A stretch of DNA of 64,000 nt from JBBDMC01 sp963775235 (lineage in GTDB: Bacteria; Pseudomonadota; Alphaproteobacteria; Rhizobiales; Kaistiaceae), in NCBI GenBank assembly GCA_963775235.1, contig CAVZHY010000001.1, forward strand, positions 1-64,000. Direction: 5' to 3'. The notes beneath the pieces were generated by a model. It saw only the letters and a list, made by a program, of their open reading frames with translations, made no database searches and was not told the origin of the DNA. Each line of letters opens with the position of its first letter. Position 1 is the first letter of the stretch. The position numbers and the translations under genes were made by a program. Of this stretch, positions 35,085-44,220 are shown one piece after another.

Positions 35085-36028
35085 CTGACGGTCTCCTCCG
35101 TATTGGCAAGGGACTTGATGTATGCGACGAGCTCCAAGACCTCGCCTTCATCAAGCTCCCCCGAGAAATCGGGCATGATTGGCGCAAAGCCGGCGACGGT
35201 GAAGCTGCGGGGATTAAGTATGCAGTCGTGGATGTAGGTCTCGTTGGCTACGCGGACGGAGCCGTCCTGCAGATGCACCATCGTTCCATAGAGCCCGGCG
35301 AGCGAGGGCGCGTGAACCGTACTGCCTTCGCTGTGGCAACCGCTGCAGCCGTGCGCGCGGAACAGGTCCTCGCCCTGGTGGGCCAGCGTTTGCTGCGGAC
35401 CCTGATCGGTCAGCCAGCGCTCATAATCGGGATCGGACATGACAATGACCTTGCCCTGCATGGTCGCGTGCTGAAGCCCGCAAAATTGGGTACATGCGAG
35501 GAAATAGGTGCCGACCTTGTCGGCCTTGAACCACAGGGTTTCGAGCGTGCCGGGGACCACGTCGTGCTTGACGCGGAAGGCAGGCACGAAAAAACTATGG
35601 ATGACATCTTCGGATGCCATCGCGAGCCGGATGGTTTTATTTACCGGCACATGAAGGGCGTTTATTTCGCGTTGGCCGCCGGGATGCTCGATCTTCCACA
35701 TCCACCGCTGGCCGACGACATAGATCTCGATGTCACCGGGCGGCGCCTGGAACAACCAGATGTACATGGCGGCGCCCCAGACGAAGAGCACGAGGAACGC
35801 AAACATCGTCGCGGACGTCCAGCCGATCTCGAAGCGCCAGGTCTTTTCGGTGAGATTGGCGCGGGAAGCGCTGCTTGCCCTGCGGTAACGGATACAGAAG
35901 AGCAGGATCATGCCGACAACCGTCGCCATGATCAGGCTGCTGAGGCCAAGTTCGGCGATGAAGAGGTTGTTCACCGATGTCGCGCTGATCGCGGCGGTAT
36001 CGGGCCAGAACGGGATCCATTTGCCCAT
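35081..36028 (-). CDS. coxB: Cytochrome c oxidase subunit II fused to cytochrome c (caa3 CoxB)
   Basis: The 315-residue protein has two membrane helices, then a cupredoxin domain with the CuA ligands in VIHSFFVPAFR and CTQFCGLQHATM. The usual acidic ligand position in the CxExC motif is Gln (CTQFC). The last 90 residues are a cytochrome c domain with HGCSGCHSEG and the likely axial Met in APIMPDFSG. This fusion defines the caa3 type. It accepts electrons directly from the alternative complex III encoded upstream. It starts 4 bases after a 28-codon frame and is intact. Confidence 0.94.
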   Translation of the reverse strand: MGKWIPFWPDTAAISATSVNNLFIAELGLSSLIMATVVGMILLFCIRYRRASSASRANLTEKTWRFEIGWTSATMFAFLVLFVWGAAMYIWLFQAPPGDIEIYVVGQRWMWKIEHPGGQREINALHVPVNKTIRLAMASEDVIHSFFVPAFRVKHDVVPGTLETLWFKADKVGTYFLACTQFCGLQHATMQGKVIVMSDPDYERWLTDQGPQQTLAHQGEDLFRAHGCSGCHSEGSTVHAPSLAGLYGTMVHLQDGSVRVANETYIHDCILNPRSFTVAGFAPIMPDFSGELDEGEVLELVAYIKSLANTEETVR

Positions 36029-36032
36029 GCTC

Positions 36033-36119
36033 TCAGCCCTGTCGGTGAAGCACGGCCGATAGCGCGGCCAGTGTCAAAGCGCGCGGGGCGTGGGCGCCGG
36101 AGAGCGATGCCTCTCTCAT
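36033..36119 (-). CDS. Possible 28-residue peptide coupled between two operon genes
   Basis: An ATG at 36119 overlaps the stop of the upstream gene as ATGA, and the frame ends 4 bases before the coxB start. The product would be MREASLSGAHAPRALTLAAL followed by SAVLHRQG. The overlap and spacing match the tight coupling seen across this operon. It may be a real short peptide or simply a bridge that lets ribosomes reach coxB. No homologue is known to me. Confidence 0.35.
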   Translation of the reverse strand: MREASLSGAHAPRALTLAALSAVLHRQG

Positions 36120-36622
36120 TGCTCGCCTTTTGGAAAGCCGGGGATTCCGGTTTTTGCAAGGTTCTGCATCGCTTGTTCGACCGGGACGTGGACCACTCCC
36201 TTCGACTTGTCGATCCAATAGTAGGTGTCGCGTCGCTTCTCCTCGTCGGCCCGTATGCGCTCGAACTCCCCTTGCGGGTCGGTTTGCAAAAACGGTCCGG
36301 GCGGGGTGATGCTCAGCGTGCGTGCGACATCCGGCAGCGCGCGGGGATAAGCGACCTTTAGCACGAGACATGACGCAACCAGGACGATCAACGTGCCAAC
36401 GTAGGCCAGGGCTACCGGCGCCAGCCTCCAGTCAGAAGGCTCGAATGCGGTGTCCGGGTTGAAGCGTTGATAGCCGCCGTCGTCAGCTAGCACCGGGCGT
36501 CGCGCGTTTTCGGGAGCGGGAGTCATGACGAGCCTCCAAACCGCAAGAGTGACCCCAATGACCAGCGCGATCAGCCACCAACGCAGGCGCTTTCGCGAAG
36601 CGTCGTCGGATGACTTAGCCAC
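36116..36622 (-). CDS. Membrane protein of the ACIII-caa3 operon, unknown
   Basis: Starting from GTG 36622, which overlaps the actF stop, the protein has 168 residues. Two membrane helices are clear (WWLIALVIGVTLAVWRLVM and LAPVALAYVGTLIVLVASC). The soluble C-terminus ends DKSKGVVHVPVEQAMQNLAK. I do not recognise a cofactor motif. Its place right after actF could correspond to the small extra subunit ActG known from Rhodothermus, or to an assembly factor, but sequence similarity cannot be shown here. Confidence 0.7.
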   Translation of the reverse strand: MAKSSDDASRKRLRWWLIALVIGVTLAVWRLVMTPAPENARRPVLADDGGYQRFNPDTAFEPSDWRLAPVALAYVGTLIVLVASCLVLKVAYPRALPDVARTLSITPPGPFLQTDPQGEFERIRADEEKRRDTYYWIDKSKGVVHVPVEQAMQNLAKTGIPGFPKGEQ

Positions 36623-37718
36623 TGTCTGCCGTCCTGACTCGAGTGCCGGCACGCACCGGCGCGGCTGCGTGCCGCCAGCCCCAGTCAAACAGCAGAGCGA
36701 TGGCGCCTCCGAGCGCCAGTAAGGTCGCGACGTCCAGCCAGAACGGCGGTGGGGCGTCGAATTCCGGCAGCACAAGCAGCCACGTATTGACGACGCGGCT
36801 GATCATGATCAACACGCATATCGTTCCAACGACGGCGCGGTTCCGCTTCGGCGGCGCCCACAACAACACGAGGAAGGGCACGACAAATCCGAGGACGGCC
36901 GAGACATAGACCGCCGGTAGCCACGCCGAGTGGATGCGTTTCAGGTACCAGGGAATCTCGGTCTTGAGGTTCTCTTCCCAAATGATGAGGAATTGTATGA
37001 ATTCGACATAGGCCCAGAATATCGTCGTCGCGAAAAGGATCTTCGCGAGATCGGTCATGCGCGCCCGGCCTTCGGGTGTCGGCCAGTCGACAATGACGAC
37101 CAGCAGCACAACGAGTGCCATCCCCGTGTTGAACCAACTTGCTGCCTGTGTGTACGGGAAGATGGACGACCAGAACGTCGGCTCAAGCGAAAGGATCCAA
37201 TCGATCGCGGCGAAGCTTGACGAAAAGGCGAGTGCGACCAAACCGATGCCGCTGATCCAGGACAGTGCGGGAGAAATTGGAACACGGCCCTGGCGCGGCC
37301 CGAACAGGGCATATGCCGCAAGTGAATTCCAAAGCACGACGTAGATGCCGTAACGGATGAAGAAGGCCGCGGGGTTGAGGTAAAACACGTTGGCGAGATC
37401 GGGAGGGGGCTGAGTCCACGAGTAGAGAGAATCGAGACCAATAAAAGCTGGAATGCCCGCCAGGCTCGCCAGCGGCATAGTTGCGATTGCCGCGTTGAGC
37501 GGCAGGCGCGCTGATGCCATCCAGTCGCCGCCGCTGAGATCGTGCACAAGAACGAGGGTCACGCCTGCAAGCGGCACGCCGAGCCAAAGCAGATAGGTGC
37601 ACAGCCACGCGCGAAAGAATGCCCTCGGATCAAAGATCCCCGCGATCGCACAACCGAGGACTCCAACCGCCCAAAGGGCGCCGATAGCAATGGTGATCGA
37701 CTTCCGATCCACTTTCAC
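36615..37718 (-). CDS. actF: Alternative complex III membrane subunit ActF
   Basis: The 367-residue protein has about ten membrane helices. Key stretches are LCTYLLWLGVPLAGVTLVLV, NPAAFFIRYGIYVVLWNSLA and FSSSFAAIDWILSLEPTFWS, all typical of ActF. It is related to, but shorter than, the NrfD-like ActC. In ACIII it forms part of the membrane core next to ActC. The gene follows actE with an ATGA overlap and is intact. Confidence 0.9.
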   Translation of the reverse strand: MKVDRKSITIAIGALWAVGVLGCAIAGIFDPRAFFRAWLCTYLLWLGVPLAGVTLVLVHDLSGGDWMASARLPLNAAIATMPLASLAGIPAFIGLDSLYSWTQPPPDLANVFYLNPAAFFIRYGIYVVLWNSLAAYALFGPRQGRVPISPALSWISGIGLVALAFSSSFAAIDWILSLEPTFWSSIFPYTQAASWFNTGMALVVLLVVIVDWPTPEGRARMTDLAKILFATTIFWAYVEFIQFLIIWEENLKTEIPWYLKRIHSAWLPAVYVSAVLGFVVPFLVLLWAPPKRNRAVVGTICVLIMISRVVNTWLLVLPEFDAPPPFWLDVATLLALGGAIALLFDWGWRHAAAPVRAGTRVRTADSG

Positions 37719-38230
37719 TTCAGCGCGTCCAGCTTGTCGGGCGGTACGTCAGAGGCCTGCGCAGCCGCGCTCGCCTGCAACGCGCGGACGTAGGCGGTAA
37801 TTGCCCATCGGTCCGAAGGCTCGACCCGGTCAGCGTACGAATACATGGCACCGTAGCCTTCCGTGATCACGTCATAGAAGTGCTCGTTGGATGCGGCCTT
37901 CAGCCTGTCGCTGTAATAGGAAGGCGGATGCGGAAACCCGCGTTGGACGATAATGCCATTGCCGTCTCCGGCCAGGCCGTGACACGGCGAACAGTAGATG
38001 TCGAAGCGCTGCTGGCCGCGTTGAAGGAGCGCCATCGTGACTGGCGGGGCCGCCGGCGGCTTCAGTGGTTGGTCTCGCGCCACGGTGTGCTCGGGCGGCG
38101 TGATCGGCCATTGAATTTGCGAGCCGTAAGGAACTTCGTATGGCTTCATGCTCGCCTGGTTGGCCATGTTGTCACACGCTGCCAGCAAAGCCGTCAGGCT
38201 CACGATCACAACGCCCGTCCTCCAGTTCAC
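37715..38230 (-). CDS. actE: Alternative complex III monohaem cytochrome c ActE
   Basis: The 171-residue protein begins at GTG 38230, which overlaps the actD stop. VSLTALLAACDN is a lipobox, so the mature protein should be lipid-anchored at Cys19. One haem site is present, CSPCHG, with the axial Met probably in GYGAMYSYADRV. ActE collects electrons from the pentahaem ActA side and can pass them to the caa3 cytochrome domain. Length and motifs are as expected for the family. Confidence 0.92.
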   Translation of the reverse strand: MNWRTGVVIVSLTALLAACDNMANQASMKPYEVPYGSQIQWPITPPEHTVARDQPLKPPAAPPVTMALLQRGQQRFDIYCSPCHGLAGDGNGIIVQRGFPHPPSYYSDRLKAASNEHFYDVITEGYGAMYSYADRVEPSDRWAITAYVRALQASAAAQASDVPPDKLDALK

Positions 38231-38762
38231 GCGCGCACCTCCTCGATTCGTTCGGCGCCGAGCTGCTCAAGCAGTCGCCCAACGGAATCGAGATCGAAGA
38301 TGCGGATCCCTCGCCTCGACGCAAATGAGGAAGCGATCGCGCGAGGCTCGCGCGAAACTGTTGGCCTCGAACAGCGGGTGGTAGAGCTTGGGCAGGCGGG
38401 AAGCCCAGAGGAGGCCTAAGAGACCGGCAGCTACCGCGCAGAGCACCAACAATTCGAAGGTCGAGACCGTAAAGGCCGGCCAACTGTTGTAGGGGCGGCC
38501 GCCGACATTGATCGGATAGCTCAGGGCCTCATCCCAGTACTGGATCCAATATCCCCAGGCAGCGCCAAGAACCGCACCGCCAAACATCAGAAGCGGCAAG
38601 AAGCGTCTGGGTCCTGGATGGATGATTTCTCCCAATCCTTCGACGCGATAGGGCGTATACGCTTCGAACGTTCGATAGCCGGACGTCCCGCAGATGTCGG
38701 GCCGCGTTCGTGATGGCGTCCGCTGTTTGGAACACGCCGACAACGCCGAAGAGATCGCTCAT
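38227..38762 (-). CDS. actD: Alternative complex III subunit ActD, two frameshifts
   Basis: The N-terminal frame from ATG 38762 reads MSDLFGVVGVFQTADAITNA. After an indel near 38693 the main frame continues SGYRTFEAYTPYRVEGLGEI, with two membrane helices (FLPLLMFGGAVLGAAWGYWI and TFELLVLCAVAAGLLGLLW). A second indel near 38312 leads to RIFDLDSVGRLLEQLGAERI and the stop at 38227. The total is about 178 residues, as in other DUF3341/ActD proteins. The ATG overlaps the actC stop (ATGA). Confidence 0.82.
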
Positions 38763-40134
38763 TCGGCGTGTTCTCCTCCACGACAATTTCACGCACCTCA
38801 GCCAACGAAACGATCGGTGCAAAACGCAAGAACAGGAAGAACAGCGTCAAGAACAGCCCGATCGTCCCCGCAAGCACCGCCCAGTCCCAGACCGTCGGGA
38901 AATACACGCCCCAATAGGACGGAATGTTGTTGTGCTCGAGACTGCAGATCGTGAAGACGAAGCGCTCCTGCCACATGCCCACGATGATCCCGGCCGAAAT
39001 CACGAACAGCAGCAGAAGATTGCGGCGGACGGCGGGAAACCACAAGAAGCTGCGGGACGATGACGGTCAGCGCCTTCTCGGACCAGAACGGCATCGCGGT
39101 GAATCCGAAAATCCGCTGAAAGAACTCCGTCTTTTCTGCGGCGTCGCTCGATGTAGAGTGGGCCCGAAAGCTTCCCAGACGTAGGAGTAGGTGAGCAGCA
39201 GGCTGCCGACCAGCATCACCTTCGCCATGGCGTTCATGTGATATTCGGTGAGCACGTTCTGCAGTCCGTAACCCCACCGCACGAGGATCGTGAGCATGAT
39301 GATCAGCGCGGTGCCCGAGATGACGGCGCCGAAAAAGAAATAGGGCGGGAACTGGGTGTCGTGCCAGCCGGGCGTCAGTCCGCCGGCGAAATCTAGTCCG
39401 ACGACGCTGTGCACCGAGATGACCATCGGCGCCATGATCGCGGACATGATGGCGTAGACCACCCGTTGATTGCGCCCATTGGCGGGCCGAGCCGCGCCAG
39501 CCAAGCGGCGAGGACGCCGTAGAAGATCTGCTTGGTGCGGGTTTGCGCGAGGTCGCGAACGGTCGCCAGATCCGGCAGGATGCCGGCATAGTAGTACATC
39601 AGCGACATCAGGATGTAGCAGAGCAGGCAGATGAAATCCCACCACAGCGGGCTGCGCGCCTGCGGCCAGACGCCCATCACCGAGGGATAGGGAAACAGCC
39701 AGTAGAACAGGCCCGGCCGGCCGAGATGCATGATCGGCATCAGGCCGGCGCAAGGCGCTGCCGACAGCAGCATGCTTTCGGCGATGCGGTTGGTCGCCGA
39801 GCGCCAAGGCGACCGGGTCAGGAAAAACAGCGCTGAGACGATGGTGCCGCCGCTCGCCAAGCGCGATCCACCACACATATTCGGAGAGCGCCAGGCCCCA
39901 GGCGACCGGGATATTCACGCCCCAGACGCCGACGCCGACGATGAACAGCCACCCCATCTGGATGATCAGCACGAGGAAGCAGCAAGAGCGCGATCTAGAA
40001 GCCCACCCACCACCACAGCGGCGCGCGAGGCATCAGCACGCGGCTGCTCACCTCGTCGCTCAGCGAGGTCAAGGTGACATCCGGCCCACGACCGGCGCGT
40101 GGGAGGGCAGTTCGCCCGGGAACGTCGTCGTCAT
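38759..40134 (-). CDS. actC: Alternative complex III NrfD-like subunit ActC, many frameshifts
   Basis: ActC is an NrfD/PsrC-type membrane protein of about 455 residues that binds quinol. Its sequence is readable only by joining several frames: MPRAPLWWWVGF, WLFIVGVGVWGVNIPVAWGL, LMPIMHLGRPGLFYWLFPYP, VHSVVGLDFAGGLTPGWHDT, FFGAVISGTALIIMLTILVR and PSYWGVYFPTVWDWAVLAGT. At least six single-base breaks and one in-frame stop (after WWWVGF) occur. The order of the pieces is that of a normal ActC. Start and stop overlap actB and actD in the ATGA manner, so the gene borders are intact. The breaks look like poor sequence rather than decay. Confidence 0.8.
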
Positions 40135-43114
40135 GGCGCAGCCCCTGAATGCCGGATGATCCGACTTCGAGCCTTGATCGCCGGGTTGGGATTGCGGATC
40201 AGCGCGCTGTAGCTGGTGCGCGGCCGGGTGTTCAGTTCTTCGAGCAGCACGTAGTCGATCGGCGTGCTCTTGCGCTTGACGACCTCGCTGTCGCGGTTGT
40301 TGCGGTCGCCGAAGATGATGGCCTGCGTCGGACAGCTCTGCTGGCAGGCGGTGACTACCTCTCCGTCGCGGATCTGCCGGTTTTCCCGTTCGGCATCGAT
40401 CTCGTCGTGCGGATGCGCTGGATGCAGTAGGTGCATTTCTCCATCACGCCGCGGCCGCGGACGGTGACTTCGGGGTTCCACGATTCGGGAGGCGGTCGGT
40501 GGCGCTGGCATAATGCGAAGAAATTGAAGCGGCGCACCTTGTAGGGGCAGTTGTTGGAGCAGAACCGCGTGCCGACGCAGCGGTTGTAGACCATCAGGTT
40601 CAGGCCCTTCGTGGTCGTGCACCGTGGCGTGCACCGGACACACCACCTCGCAGGGCGCGTCCTCGCAATGCATGCAGGGCATCGGCTCGAAGGCGATGTC
40701 CGGATTGTCGGCCGGTCCCTGAGTAGTACCGATCGATCCTGAGCCAGTGCATGACGCGCTGGTCGAGCACCTGGTCCTTGCCGACGACGGGCACGTTGTT
40801 TTCCGCCTGGCAGGCGATGGTGCAGGCCTGGCAGCCGATGCAGGAGTTGAGATCGATCGGCCATCGCCCAGGCGCGGTCGGGATATGCGAACGGCGGGTA
40901 AAGCGACTCGTCCTTGGTCTTCTTGATGATCGAGTGGGGATCGCGTGTTGAATTGGTCGAGCGTCGCCTCCTGGATGAGATCGCGCGTCCTTCGATCCGG
41001 TCGTGGCCTTGCGTGGTCGCGAGCCGATATGCGTCTCGCCGGTCCTGGTGATCGACGCGATGTCGGCGGTCCACGGGTCGGATGCGGTGCGCAACTGGTA
41101 GGCGTCAAATCCAACACCAGCGCCGAGACCGCCGGCGGTGCGTCCCCAGCCGAGCGGCAAGGTGACGCAATTCTCTGCTTGGCCCGGCAGCACGAAGACC
41201 GGCGCCTTCAGTTTCGGTCGTTCGCGGCGATTTCGATCACGTCGTGGGTGGAGAGGCCAAGCCGCTTCGCCGTAGCTCGGCGCGACGAGCGCGGCGTTGT
41301 CCCAGGTCAGCCGGGTGAATGGGCGAGCCATTTCGAGAAGCCAGGCGTTGTCCGCATAGCGGCCGTCCCAGGTCCCTTCGTCGGGCCGGAACAGCGCCTG
41401 AAGGCGGCCCTGCGGAGTGGAGTGACGGGCCCGGTCCAGAGAGGCTGTCGGTGCGTGGCGTGATGTCCAGGAACGGGCTGCGGTGTTTGGGACGACTCCC
41501 TGGCGCAACGCTCTCGTGCCAGAAGGTTTCGAAATCGCCCCGGCTTTCCTGTTGCGGCGCGCTGCTTCCAGAAGTCGCGCACCAGCGTGTAATCGTCAGG
41601 CGTCAGATTGCCGAGCAGGACGGCCAGTACCTGTCGCGGCCGAGTGTCCGCCGTAGAGCGGGCGCACCTGCGGCTGCTGGATCGTCACGGTGCCGTCGAA
41701 AGCGCGTGCGTCGCCCCACAGTCTCATAATCGTGCAGCGCCGGCAGCCGCCACGTGCAGGCCGAGCGCCGTCTCGTCGTCGTACAGCGAGAGGCAGGCCG
41801 AGAACGGCACGCGCCGCAGTGCGCCGCAAAATCTAGGTCGGCCGGCGCGTCATAGACCGGGTTGGCGCCGAAGTATCAGCAGCGTGTCGACCTTGCCGGC
41901 CTGCATGTCCTCGCTCAGTTGCGGCGAGCGACTGCAGTTTCAGCGTCGGCATCGCCGTGCCAGCCGGCTCGATCAGCCGGACCGTGGCTCGCCGAAGGCG
42001 CCGAGCGCATTGTTGATGGCATCGGCAAGCAGATGAACCTCGACCGGCTGTTCGCGCCCTGCGTGGACGAGCGCGCGCGCCTTTGTGCTGCGCCAAATCA
42101 TCGGCGGCCGCCTTCAGCCAGTCCGCGTGCGGAATGTCCTGCTGCGCCCAATCCTGCGGTCCTGCGCTCGAGCAACGCGGCGAGATAGCGCAGCGGAGGC
42201 GGCAATCTCGTCCGGCCGCATCGGCAGGCGATGGTCGGCCTTGGCGCCCAGCAAGGTCGGGGTGCTTTCGATGGCGTAGACGCGGCTCATTTTGCCGCCG
42301 GTCTCGGTCGGCCGCCGGTGCGGCCGCGAACGCGCGGGCGTAGGCGAGCCAGCCGGGCGCGCTCGGACACGAGATCGCTACCGACCCCGAAGATTCGGTC
42401 GGCGACGCCGAGGTCGAATATCCTGTCGGCCGGTCGGCCGAAGCTCTGCATCGCCGCAGCTCAATTCATTGTCGCGATGCAGCGGCTCCCATTGGTGCCA
42501 GCGCATGACCGGGAAACTGCTGCTGCAGGTTGGCCATCTGTGCCGCAAGCATCTGGCGACCCGGTCGCGCCGGTGAGAATGCGAAGACCCTGCGCCGTTG
42601 CGCGCGGTCAAGCGTCGCGGCGCCGTGCAGCACGGCCACGAAGTTTTCCCAAGTGGCGATCTCTCCCGCACCGACAATCGTCTGGGCGCGGCGCGGGTCA
42701 TACATTTCCAGAATGCTCGCCTGCATGATCGCGCTGGCGGCGCCCAGGCTGGCGGGATGGTCCGGATTGCCTTCAACCTTGATCGGCCGTGCGCCATCTG
42801 GGCGATACGAGGACGCCGGTCGCATATCCGCTCTCGGTCGATCGCCGTCGCGTAGTAGCGATTTCGCCCCGGAACGACATTTTCCGGCTGCTTCGACATA
42901 CGGAAGAAGCTGGCGCGGATTGGCCTCGTTGCCGCAGCCCGACAGGCCGCCAAGCGCCATCGATGCCGCCATCAGCTGCAGGAAGCGGCGCCGGTCGAAT
43001 GAATTCACGATGTCGCGGAAGCGCGGCACCTCGCGCTCGACGACCTCGGCGAATTCGGCCGTCTCCGCCAGTTCTTCCAGGCTGTGCCAATATGTGCGGG
43101 GTGAGCTTCGTCAT
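40131..43114 (-). CDS. actB: Alternative complex III molybdopterin-like/iron-sulfur subunit ActB, many frameshifts
   Basis: ActB is normally about 1000 residues: a molybdopterin-oxidoreductase-like domain without cofactor, fused to a ferredoxin-like domain. The N-terminal part shows ELAETAEFAEVVEREVPRFR-like sequence and a Tat-type signal, DRRRFLQLMAASMALGGLSG. The C-terminal part shows four cluster motifs: CIGCQACTIACQ, CMHCEDAPCEVVCP, CVGTRFCSNNCPYKVRRF and EKCTYCIQRI. In between, the frame changes more than ten times. ATGA overlaps with actA and actC are kept. The density of breaks is the highest in the window and suggests a poorly resolved stretch of sequence. A true pseudogene cannot be excluded. 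Confidence 0.8.
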
Positions 43115-43761
43115 CGGTGACATATGCCGCAATCGGTGAGATTGTCCGGGTGAATGTGATATTCGGCCATCAGCGTCTTTCCCGGTGGCGTCGACGATGT
43201 TCGCTGCCAATGCGGATTGAAAACCTGGTCCTCGGGACGCAAGTGGGGCGCCGGATCGCGGTGACAGGAGAGGCACCAGCTCATGAAAAGCGTCGAAGCC
43301 TTCCAGGTGAGCTCCATGTCGCCGATCGGACCATGGCACTCGGTACAGCCGACACCTTTGGCGACGTGAATGCTGTGGTCGAAGAAGACGTAGTCCGGCA
43401 GCGTGTAGACGCGCGTCCAGCGTATTGGCGTGTTGTCGGCGAGGCTCTGGCGGTCGGGCGCCAGTATCGCGGCGTTCGTCCATATCTGCGAATGACACGT
43501 CATGCAGATTTTGGTCGACGGCATCCCCGCATTCGATGATATCTCGACGGTCGTGTGACAGTATCGGCAATCGAGTCCGAGACCGCTCACGTGGTGCTTG
43601 TGGCTGAACGGAACGGGCTGCTGGGGCGCCAATCCGACCTGTGTGTTGTAGCCCATGACCGGCACGACCCAGATCGCCAAGAGCAAGGCGACACCCAAAG
43701 TGCCTCCTGCAATGAGCGCCACGCTCATAAACAGGTTTGCTCTGGGGCTGAAAATCGCCAC
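43111..43761 (-). CDS. actA: Alternative complex III pentahaem cytochrome ActA
   Basis: The 216-residue protein has one N-terminal membrane helix (LIAGGTLGVALLLAIWVVPV) and five CxxCH haem sites: CRYCH, CMTCH, CTECH, CLSCH and CGICH. This count and order identify ActA. It passes electrons from the iron-sulfur subunit ActB to ActE or the oxidase. It is the first gene of the operon and, unlike actB and actC, it is intact. PFSHKHHVSGLGLDC provides the usual extra histidine ligands. Confidence 0.94.
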   Translation of the reverse strand: MAIFSPRANLFMSVALIAGGTLGVALLLAIWVVPVMGYNTQVGLAPQQPVPFSHKHHVSGLGLDCRYCHTTVEISSNAGMPSTKICMTCHSQIWTNAAILAPDRQSLADNTPIRWTRVYTLPDYVFFDHSIHVAKGVGCTECHGPIGDMELTWKASTLFMSWCLSCHRDPAPHLRPEDQVFNPHWQRTSSTPPGKTLMAEYHIHPDNLTDCGICHR

Positions 43762-44220
43762 GCCTGACCCCCTGACCTATCGCGGTCCCCATGACTGGCC
43801 GCGATAAGCTGGCTCTTGACAGAACAAGAAACCGCGCCGGAGACAGCTCCCACGCTCGCCCTGAGGCAAACGCAGGACCGCGCGGAAGGTTCCGCATGGG
43901 CAGGCAAGGCCGGTTGGCTTCGACGCTCCGGCAGCAAGCGTGTTTGCTTTTGATGGCGCCGACGCCGACCTCGGCACGGCGGCTGTCCCCAGTGAAATGC
44001 CAACTTTCGCGGGGGTCGTTCCAAAGGAGCGAGTGAGCACTGCCCCTCGCGTCTCCTGCGACGAAATGCCAGTGTGGAAGCGGTCGGGAGCGTCCGGTCG
44101 CGAGGGACTCGACAGTGGTTTTGATTACGAGACCGGTTTTTCCGGCCGGCTCTCCGCCATTGCCGCTTTGCCCGCGTCGTGATGGACTACGTCGACCACG
44201 GAGTTTGTTCGAGGGGGATG
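43762..44220. other. Divergent promoter region of the act-cox operon and glgCA
   Basis: These 459 bases lie between two divergent starts. Several short frames exist on both strands but none looks real. The ribosome site GAGGGGG for glgC is at 44211-44217. I could not identify a convincing operator. Both large operons must begin here. Confidence 0.5.

Noticed and set aside
34026..36361. Plus-strand frames of 403 and 377 codons opposite coxA and coxB
   Set aside because: Composition is Arg/His-rich without any domain, and the minus strand has unmistakable oxidase motifs.
43725..44036. Short frames in the act/glg promoter gap
   Set aside because: They overlap each other on both strands, have no conserved sequence, and the gap is needed for two divergent promoters.
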